A DNA stretch of 64,000 nt, from NCBI GenBank assembly GCA_026214975.1, contig JAOBSW010000100.1, forward strand, positions 343,407-407,406. The letters are read 5' to 3'. The position numbers and the translations under genes were made by a program. The notes beneath the pieces were generated by a model. It saw only the letters and a program-made list of their open reading frames with translations. It did not search any database and had not been told where the DNA came from. Numbering within the stretch: position 1 is the first letter of the stretch; each line of letters starts with the position of its first letter. Shown here piece after piece: positions 56,297 to 64,000 of this stretch. Origin of the DNA: Gentiana macrophylla (Eukaryota; Streptophyta; Magnoliopsida; Gentianales; Gentianaceae).

Positions 56297-57068
56297 TGTT
56301 GAAGTTTGTAGAATTACGAACAGAAAGTAAATAAAATACGGAATGATTATTATTGAACTAAAATCATCCAATTAAGTTACAATGCTGCTGATAATGGGGT
56401 ATTTATAGCTTTACACATCTCGTTAATTAGTTAAAAGTAAATTATAAACGGTTACAACAAACTATAACTGAATAACCGTTTTCTATACTAAACAACTCAA
56501 CATATTGCTAAGTCTTTATGTGATCTACTGAGTTCCTCAGCAGACTTCACTCAGCATTTCGTTAAGCACTTATACTGTAACACCCCCATCAAGCTGAATA
56601 ACCGTTACAACAAATTAAGTTACAATGCTGCTGATCAGAGGGTATTTATAGCTTCATACACCTCATTAATTAGTTAAAAGTGGGTTACAAATGGTTACAA
56701 CAAACTATAACTGAATAACCATTTCCTGTATTAAACAACTTAGCATACTGCTAAGTCTTCATACGGTCTACTGAGTTCCTCAACAGACTTCACTATGCAT
56801 TTCCTTCAGCACTTATACAGTAACACCACTATCAAGCTGAATAACCATTACAACAAATTAAGTTACAATGCTGCTGATCAGAGGGTATTTATAGCTTCAT
56901 ACACCTCATTAATTAGTTAAAAGTGGGTTACAAATGGTTACAACAAACTATAACTGAATAACCATTTTATGTATTAAACAACTTAGCAGACTGCTAAGTC
57001 TACATACGGTCTGATGAGTTCCTCGGCAGACTGCAATCAACATTCCCTTAAGCATTTATACTATTCCA
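56297..57068 (-). mobile_element. 3' LTR of the right copia element, with an internally triplicated 243-base unit
   Basis: The left end is TGTTGAAG (56297), similar to the LTR at 38647. Three direct repeats with period 243 start at about 56370, 56613 and 56856. Each contains aattaagttacaatgctgct, a TATA-like tatttatagct, and ends in the LTR end plus polypurine tract (acaccccatcaagctga-type). The repeat therefore includes the LTR/polypurine border. Confidence 0.75.
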
Positions 57069-57077
57069 CTCCCATCA

Positions 57078-58500
57078 AGCTGAGTGTGGTACATGAACAA
57101 CTTGCACTCAGCTTTCTCTTCAGCTACTGTAACTCTGAAATATCTTTGAAATTCCCAACTTGTCTAGCAGATAGGTAAAGATGGGTGCATGAAGGCCTCG
57201 GTGAGAATGTCACCTATTTGTTTTTTTGTGCTGACTGGAAGAAGTTTGACAAGTCTATATTTGACCTTATGTCTCACAACATGACAAACGATCTCAATAT
57301 GCGGTTCTATCATGAAATACAGGGTTATGAGCAATGTGCATAGCACTTGCATTGTCACAGAATAACACATCGGGCATCTGAACATGAACCTTCAAATCTT
57401 GTAGGATGTAAATAAACCACTGGAGTTCATAAAATGCATTTGCCATATTCTTATACTCAGCCTCCTAATGAACTTCTTGCTATAGTGCTTTGTTTCTTTG
57501 CCTTCCAAGAGATGGGATCATCTCCTAGAAACATCATGTAGCCTGATGCCGATTTTCTTGTTTCATGGCAACCAGCCCAATCACTGTCTATAAAACCATT
57601 AAGGTCAAGGGTATTCTCTGCTGGAAATAAGATTCCTTGGCCAGGATTGGCCTTCAAATATCTGAGCAGTCTATGTTATTCCTTCATGTGGTTTTCAGTG
57701 GGGTGTCCATAATTTGACTCAACTGCTGAACTGCAAAATCTATATTTGTTCTGGTAAAAGTGAGTTTATAAGTTTACCCATTAGTGATATATATGCAAAG
57801 GTTATCTTTCAAAGGTCTTTGAATCACAATCGTTTGAAAGCCTGCTTGGACTCCATAGGTTTCTTAGCAGGTTTAGCCCTAAAAAATTCATATTCTTCTA
57901 CGAGGTTGAGTGTGTACTTTCTATGAGAAATCGATATGCCTTCAGAGGTTCTATCAGCCTTAATACATAGGAAATATCTCAAATTTACAAGGTCTTTAAT
58001 GGTGAACTGCTTATGTAAAGCATCATTTACTTCCTGAATCAATTGCTCATTAGGACTTGCTGCTATTATGTCATCTACATATACCAGTAAAGCAATAAAA
58101 TATTGTCATGACCCTTTAGTCAATAAACTATGGTCATTTTTGGATTAAGTAAATCCTTGGGCTTTCAAGGATTCAGTTAACTTGCAATTCCTTTTTCTGT
58201 TGGTTTACTTTAGGCCATAAAATGATTTTGTGAGCTCGCAAACTTGATTTGGTTTGGTTTCTACAAATCCTGGGGCGGTTTCATTTACACTTCTTCATGT
58301 AAATCTCCTTGTAAGAAATCGGTGTTGACATCCATCTAATGAGATGCCAATTATTATCGGGTCTGCAGCATGTAAAGTCCTCGATTTGTAGTGATCTTGA
58401 CAACAAGGGAAAATGTTTCTTGATAATCAATCCCATATGTTTGAGTATATCCTTTTGACACTAATCTAGCTTTGTATCTCTCCATCGAACCATTAGGATT
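57078..58500 (-). pseudogene. Copia RNase H and RT (right copia element)
   Basis: In minus-strand order: an RT stretch decayed near 58100-58500; IQEVNDALHKQFTIKDLVNL and RYFLCIKADR (57824-58042); GFIDSDWAGCHETRKSASGY and DPISWKAKKQSTIARSS (57457-57657); RNase H end IEIVCHVVRHKVKYRL and TKKQIGDILTEAF (57164-57385). It is the same family as 40646-41970 but more diverged. The YVDD active site region near 58060-58090 reads YVDD in one frame (ctggtatatgtagatgac on the minus strand). Several stops. Confidence 0.8.
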
Positions 58501-59011
58501 GTAAATGATTTTATACAACCATTTGCATCCAATAGGCTTCTTCGTGAAGGCAGATTAACTACTTCCTGTGTACAAGTTTTTTTGTAGAGCATCAAAATCT
58601 TTTGCATTGCTTCTTTCCTCATCCTCATTGATAGATTGATTTTAAGTCTTAGGTTTTTTAATAGCATCAATTGCATTAAGGAATTTGGCATATTTGTGTT
58701 GAAAGTTTTTCTAGCTTCATTACCTCACTCAAAGAAATGTGGTCTCATTGAATCGTATGAGCACCACCTTGATAAAAAAAAGTTGGTGATTTCCTTGTCC
58801 TTATGGATCTTCTCAATTGTGTAGGTATAGGTGGCTGGCTGACAGGAGCATGCTCTTTATTATATGCCTCAATTTTAGCTGACCCTGTGTCTGGATGGTC
58901 TGCTGACTCATTCAGCAGATCATCAAAATTGTCCATCATTGGTAGTGGCACTGGTATATCATTAAGATATCTAGCTTTGCCTAGTACCTGTTGAAATAGA
59001 GGAAAATAAGT
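58461..59011 (-). pseudogene. Copia integrase-RT linker (right copia element)
   Basis: This gives MPLPMMDNFDDLLNESADHP, YNKEHAPVSQPPIPTQLRRS and KSPTFFYQGGAHTIQ (58745-58951), then the beginning of RT, MRKEAMQKILMLYKKTCTQE (58461-58691). It corresponds to 49074-49448 of the left copia. The linker here is longer because the left element has a deletion after DENTR. Confidence 0.75.
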
Positions 59012-60240
59012 CTAAAGTAATTGAGTATTTCTAGCAACAAAGATATCTTTGTTGGTGATGTCCATAATAATGACACCCTTGGAAGTGTTTAAATTCCCAA
59101 GATAGACACAAGTCCTACACCTGGAATCAAATTTTGTCATGTTTTGCTGAAGTGTGCAAGAAAAAACTAAGCAACCTAAAACCTTAAACACAGAATAATA
59201 TGGTTTTGTGCCATAAAGCACTTCATGTGGAGTACTTTCCTTCAACAGTGGTGTAGGTGTGGCATTAGTCAATTTTACACCATGTAAAAGGCAAAAACCC
59301 CAATACTCAATGGGTAAATTATTCTGGAACCTCAGACCCCTAGCAACATTCAGCAAATGCCGATGTTTCCTTTCAAGAATATCATTTTGCTCAGGTGTGC
59401 TGACACGGGATGTCTGATGTATGATGCCTTGCTGAGAATAAAAGTCATTAAGCTGAAGCTCAGCTCCATTGTCAAAACTAATTACTTTAATACCTTTATG
59501 AAGCTGAGTAGACACAAATTTAACAAAGGATTTAACAAGATCACAAGCTTCAGATTTATGCCTCATAAGAAAAATCCAAGTATTAACAAGATCACAAGCT
59601 TCAGATTTAACAAGATCACAAGCTTCAAGAGTGGTGTAAGTGTGTCATTAGTCAATTTTATAGCATGTAAAAGGTAAAAACCCAAATACTCAATAGGTAA
59701 ATTATTCTCGGAACCTCGGGACCTAGCAACATTTAGCAAATCTCGATGTTTCCTTTCAACAATACCATTTTGCTCATGTGTGCTAACACGGGTTGTATGA
59801 TGTATGATGCCTTGCTGAGAATAAAATTCAGTAAGCTGAAACTCAGCACCATTGTCAAAACTAATTACAAACTTCAGATTTAACAAGATCACAAGTTTTA
59901 GGAGTGGTGTAGGTGTGGCATTAGTCAATTTAATTTACAGCATTTAAAAGGCAAAAACCCCAATACTCAATGGGTAAATTATTCTGGAACCTCATTCCCT
60001 AGAAACATTCAGCAAATGCTATGTTTCCTTTCAACAATACCATATTTCTCAGGTGTGCTGACATGGGATGTCTGATGTATGATGCCTTGCTGAGAATAAA
60101 AGTCGGTAACCTGAAACTCAGCTCAATAGTCAAAACTAATTACTTTAATACTTTTATGAAACCGAGTAGACACAAATTTAACAAAGGATTTAACAAGATC
60201 ACAAGCTTGGATTTATGCCTCATAAGAAAAATCCAAGTAA
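59012..60240 (-). pseudogene. Copia integrase core with a triplicated segment (right copia element)
   Basis: The frame 59012-59566 gives KVISFDNGAELQLNDFYSQQ, EQNDILERKHRHLLNVARGL, IEYWGFCLLHGVKLTNATPT, HEVLYGTKPYYSVFKVLGCL and CRTCVYLGN. Further copies of the DNGAEFQL...RKHR..NVARS...NLPIEYLG part occur at about 59617-59900 and 59905-60240. Catalytic Asp (DNGAE) and Glu (ILERKHR) are visible in more than one copy. Such an integrase cannot fold normally. The duplicated units explain the unusual run of similar ORFs. Confidence 0.82.
59230..60240 (-). repeat. Three direct copies of an integrase segment
   Basis: The word gatgtttcctttca occurs at about 59364, 59748 and 60022, with similar flanks in each case (ggtaaattattctggaacct, gatgtatgatgccttgctga). 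Offsets are about 384 and 274, so the units differ in length. A shorter aacaagatcacaagcttcag repeat sits at the first joint (59530-59630). Confidence 0.85.
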
Positions 60241-60778
60241 ATCTAGAAAAACATTTACAATAGAAAGAAAATATTGTTGTCCATTCACACGGTATGTTGT
60301 TTCAAAGGACCCCAAATATCCATATGAACAAGATCAAAAATCGCATTTACATCGATTTGTATTTAATGGAAAGGATTTTTCTTTAGTTTTGCCATAGGAA
60401 ATGCATATAACAAAGATCATGGTCACAAAATTTCACATCAAGAGACTATGAACTAATGACTTGCAGTCTCTTATCTAGCAAGTGTCCTAGTCTGTAGTGT
60501 CATAAAAGGGCAACATATAGTCTATCAGACATAGTTTTATTTTCTACAGCATTAACAACAAAAATTCTGATTGGCTGATACATGGCATATAGTCCTCTGT
60601 GTAACTCATTTGAACCAATCATTTTCTTGTTCTTGTTCTCAAAAAACACACTTGTTAGCAAAAAAATAGCTTCATATTTTGTATGATTAATAAAGGAAGG
60701 TAAGTGTAAAAGATTGTTTTAAAACCGGTAAAGCAAAACACATCATTTAGGAGGACCAGATGGGGTTTACCCTTACTT
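60241..60778 (-). pseudogene. Copia integrase N-terminal part and protease end (right copia element)
   Basis: Minus-strand traces of the zinc-finger zone (HYRLGHLLDKRLQVISS near 60450-60500) and of the core start (GPLKQHTV...GQQYFLS near 60250-60320) appear with several stops. The protease tail and the joint to the inserted solo LTR follow at 60700-60778. Confidence 0.65.
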
Positions 60779-60783
60779 TTCCT

Positions 60784-62508
60784 TGATGGGAATAAAATTT
60801 AGTTTTGATGATGATTCATCTTATTCAAGAACATGTTTGTTTACACCCCATTGATGAAGTGTTGAAACTAGCTGTTATAGTGAAAGGCTAAAAGATGTCT
60901 AGAACTGAATGTATAAGTTTTACTAGAGTCTGATAATTGTATACGTTATATCAGACAAGCACTGTAATAGATAGAAGTGTCATAAAATTGAAAACTGGAA
61001 ATCATATTGATAACTGGAACTCAACTCAAGACTGAAGATGCACACCTAGAATGAAGAAGTTAAGTTCGCTGAGGGTCACAGACTCGGTTGACTTATCTAG
61101 AATTGAAGGCTGAGGGAACAGACTCCGTATTTGAAGAACTGAGGGACACATAATTAGTTGTAGAAGATTGAAGAACTGAGGGTTCAAACTCAGTTATGAA
61201 GATTTTAAGCCGACACTGTAAAGTTAGAATTCAGGTAAGTCTGTGATGGCCTGAACTGACTTTATGGATCTTGAAAGAAGAAAATGATATCTGTATAAGA
61301 ATGGTGCAATTTGATTCAGTCACATAAAAATCCGATAATTAGAGTACTGAATTTTGAAGAAGAGTAAAAACTCAGTTAATGCTCTAAGTTAATTAACAAA
61401 CTGAAAACTGACATACTCAGTATAAAACTGATCAGGACATTCAGTTTTATAGTCAGCCATCCAAGAAACTGAAAGTACATTCGAACGTAGTAAATCAAAG
61501 ATTTTCATTGGATGAGAAACTGACATGTCAGAATGGTCACTGACACCTAACATGTGATAATATAGACGTTGAAGCAATTCAAATTCAAGCAATATGAATG
61601 TTGGACCTCACACTATAAATAGAGGACTTGACGTCAAGGATCAAACACCGAATTAACAAGTTATTGTGCTCAAGTCTAGTTCATTCGAATTGCTATCGTC
61701 ATTTACGCTCAACAAGATCATATCTAGATTTCTTCAAGTGTTCAAGCTACATCGATCATATCCATATTTCAACAATTTGAAGAACCACAAGCGAGAATCA
61801 ATTTATTGATTCTCAGCCAAACTTTGATTCTTAATCAAAGGTTTAGACTCGAAGCAACTACCGTCAAAGAGTTGCTAAGGACAGCTTGTTTGCGATCGGG
61901 TAGACTGTGTTTGTGGTGGTAGTCGTGAAGAGGCAATAAAACCCTCCAAGGACCAAGTGGCTCAAGCGGTTGAAGAAGCGAAGAATCCAACCTTGTTCTT
62001 TATTTGTTTTAGATAGTGACACTAGGGATTAGTCAAGGACTATCGTATAGGACTTTTTTGTAATCTGCGCACCTCAAGAAGTTCTAATGGAATTTTCCTC
62101 CTCCATCACAGTGGAAGAGTGGGACTGACAGGATTACACCACTTGGAACCATTATAATTCTTGCTCTACTTACTTTACACATTTATTTACTTTACAGCAT
62201 TTATTATTGTTTAGTCAAGATATCAAATCGATTGTTACTAGCATAAACAGTCACTGGCGGCATTCACGTAATTCGCTTTTGCATACTTAGCTTTTTCTTA
62301 TAGTATCAACAAGATCCAGTTAAAGGCTATAACTTAAATCCGATCTTCAAGTTGACTCGATTTTGCATAAGTCGGTTTGACTTAGACTCAAACTTTTGTC
62401 ACTCAACTCCACACAAGTTAAAATCGAACCTTAATTGTTAATTAATCTAGTTTTTGGTGACAAGTTTATTCACCCCTAAACTTGTGTTAGCCTTCTAAGG
62501 GACCAACA
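60784..62508 (-). mobile_element. Solo LTR (1.73 kb) of the TGTTGGTCCC family, with TTCCT target duplication
   Basis: The minus strand starts TGTTGGTCCCTTAGAAGG at 62508 and ends TTTTATTCCCATCA at 60784. Perfect 5-bp repeats ttcct lie at 60779-60783 and 62509-62513. The copia protease continues on both sides and can be compared with the uninterrupted copy at 50521-50600, which confirms the insertion point. It is the same family as 53242-54949. Confidence 0.88.
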
Positions 62509-62513
62509 TTCCT

Positions 62514-62830
62514 ATATGTGTAACAAAAACATTATTTACATTAGGTAATCCCATTTTTTATACCTGATAGATGAAGGTTTGGATTACTTAATGTATCTAA
62601 TGAGCCTCACATATGATACTCGTTGTAATTGGAATTCAAAGATCCAATGCATAGATCTTACTAAATTTAGATCAGATATCCCTTTAGTAGGTGAGTAATG
62701 TGTAACAATCTCAGCAGGCTGGCCTACATAAAATCCTGCATGTCTAGGAGGATCAGAACTCAACAGAGCCATCAACTTATCAGTGTAATAAGATTGGGAA
62801 ACCCTGGTCTAGCAGACCTATTGTTGACTT
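62514..62830 (-). pseudogene. Copia protease N-terminal part (right copia element)
   Basis: The minus strand gives MALLSSDPPRHAGFYVGQPA, EIVTHYSPTKGISDLNLVRS and MHWIFEFQLQ (62584-62775). The WILDSGATDH active site of the left element appears here as WIFEFQLQR, so the catalytic Asp is gone. It is split from its C-terminal part by the solo LTR. Confidence 0.75.
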
Positions 62831-63760
62831 GATCTTCTTCTATTTGCAGTTCCTCTTCGACCAAATTAGCCCTCTTTCACTTGAAACCAGGAGGATAGCC
62901 ATGTTTCTTATAACAAGCCTCTTCCGTATGACCATTGAATCCATAAAAACTACATTTACCTTCTTGGGATTCTTGGGTCTTGAATTTGCAGCAGTCGTGG
63001 AACCTGGTGTGTAGACTGATTGATTTTTCCCATGTCCATTCTTTTGAGACAATAAAACCATAGAATCATGATTCTGCCTTCAAAATTTAATGGCCATTGC
63101 AAAGGCATCATGGATTTCTGGAAAAAGGATCCATCAGCATTGCCTGTGAAACCATTGGCTCAAATTCATCCCTCAAACCTTTAAGGAATTTCATGACATG
63201 TTCACTTCCAAATGATCCATCGAGTGCTAATTGCATTGCGATTACATTGAGATCACATGAACAAACCGACATAGGCATGATGGTCTTGATTTCTTCCTTA
63301 CGTAACCATTAATTTTGTTAAATATTGATTAATGTGGATCTCAGACATTACAAGATCCGAAAGCCGCAAGATTTTTGAAACTGCATGTGCAAGATTTTTC
63401 CAAACTACATGATTTTTCCACATTAGAAAATCTAGTAGCAAGATTTTTCCAAACTGCATGTGCACTCTTGAAAAACATCAAATTCTGGGCAATGGTGTTC
63501 TCAACAGAATTCAAGATCCATGACCTCACCATTGTATCACACTGTCGCCATGGATGAAAATATGCTTCTGGCTTTTTGATTGTGCTGTCTACGAAGCCAA
63601 TTTTTTTCTTTGTGATTACCCCATCTCCATGGACATCTTCCATGGATTATAGTCATTGTCATTCATCAATGGTTGAACAAGTACAAAAGATGGATTCTTA
63701 TTAGGATGGACATAGAATGGGCTGCAGAGGCTTAATTCTTTTTTTTTTAGCTGACATGGA
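62831..63760 (-). pseudogene. Copia gag (right copia element)
   Basis: From 63643 down: EDVHGDGVITKKKIGFVDST, WRQCDTMVRSWILNSVENTI, KSAHAVWKNLATRFSNVEKS (63341-63643). After breaks come FLKGLRDEFEPMVSQAMLM-like residues (63130-63200) and GKNQSVYTPGSTTAANSRPK (62840-63061), ending near a knuckle whose Cys residues are shifted out of frame. An about 28-base motif (agcaagatttttccaaactg) is repeated three times at 63360-63470 within the gag. Confidence 0.8.
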
Positions 63761-63929
63761 TATCAAGAACTCCAGAATTTTTCAAAGATAAAAAACACAG
63801 TGAAAAACGATCAAGAAATTATCAAAAAAACTCAGAAAATGATCACAGTTTACTCTCAAGAAATTGAAAACACAGAAAAGTTGAAGAATTCTCTCAAAAT
63901 TCTTCAATAACTGTGAGAAAAAGGCAGAA

Positions 63930-64000
63930 AACATTCGAAATTCTCAAACAGAAAATTAAATAAAATGTGGAATGATTATTATTGAACTAAAATCAACAAG
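63930..64000 (-). mobile_element. Start of the 5' LTR of the right copia element (runs off the window)
   Basis: gtggaatgattattattgaa and the following bases match 56339-56368 of the 3' LTR. The first 20 or so LTR bases are altered and no clear primer site is seen between 63770 and 63930, a non-coding leader segment rich in A. The rest lies beyond the right edge. Confidence 0.65.

Noticed and set aside
56370..57068. Regularly spaced repeats resembling a CRISPR array
   Set aside because: The units are contiguous 243-base copies of an LTR segment without spacers, in plant DNA.

Overview
This window is repeat-dominated flowering-plant DNA. It holds LTR-retrotransposons of the plant Ty1/copia and Ty3/gypsy lineages, tRNA-complementary primer binding sites, polypurine tracts, a Mutator-like transposase relic and small non-autonomous DNA transposons. 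I found no intact host gene, no rRNA or tRNA gene and nothing bacterial. The composition suggests a eudicot heterochromatic or pericentromeric region. The CRM-like element at 41971-48953 fits that, but the window alone does not prove it. Family names come from motifs recognised by eye.

Region by region. (1) 1-13883: minus-strand copia-derived, non-coding elements (Angela/Tork-like ends) arranged internal-LTR-internal-LTR, with a period of about 7.42 kb. (2) 13884-15323: fragments of two plus-strand copia elements. One is an RT/RNase H tail; the other is a 5' LTR, primer site and gag start. (3) 15324-29725: a decayed plus-strand chromovirus (Tekay/Del-like). Its 5' LTR is cut short by a minus-strand Athila-like non-autonomous element (16261-23825) with two long, very similar LTRs. 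(4) 29726-34252: a truncated 1.7-kb LTR family member, a plus-strand Athila-like LTR with leader, and a minus-strand copia gag with its LTR. (5) 34253-38646: low-copy-looking AT-rich DNA with a 0.3-kb tandem repeat, a hAT-like element with 8-bp target duplication, a chromovirus-type LTR, and a MULE transposase relic. (6) 38647-51814: a minus-strand copia element split by a minus-strand CRM-like chromovirus (41971-48953) flanked by CTGCT. One junction lies in a 1.73-kb tandem duplication. (7) 51898-55407: an Angela-like LTR fragment in plus orientation, a microsatellite, a 1.7-kb solo LTR, and a palindromic MITE between two (TA)n tracts. (8) 56297-64000: a second minus-strand copia of the same family as in (6), with a triplicated LTR segment, a triplicated integrase segment and an inserted solo LTR; it runs off the right edge.

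No recognised ORF is complete. Every gag, protease, integrase, RT and RNase H segment is split by stops, frameshifts, insertions or deletions. Any current mobility would have to use proteins supplied from elsewhere. The structural interest is in three things: families that keep good LTRs and priming signals without coding capacity, repeated local duplications inside elements, and an element whose pol frame runs into its own LTR.
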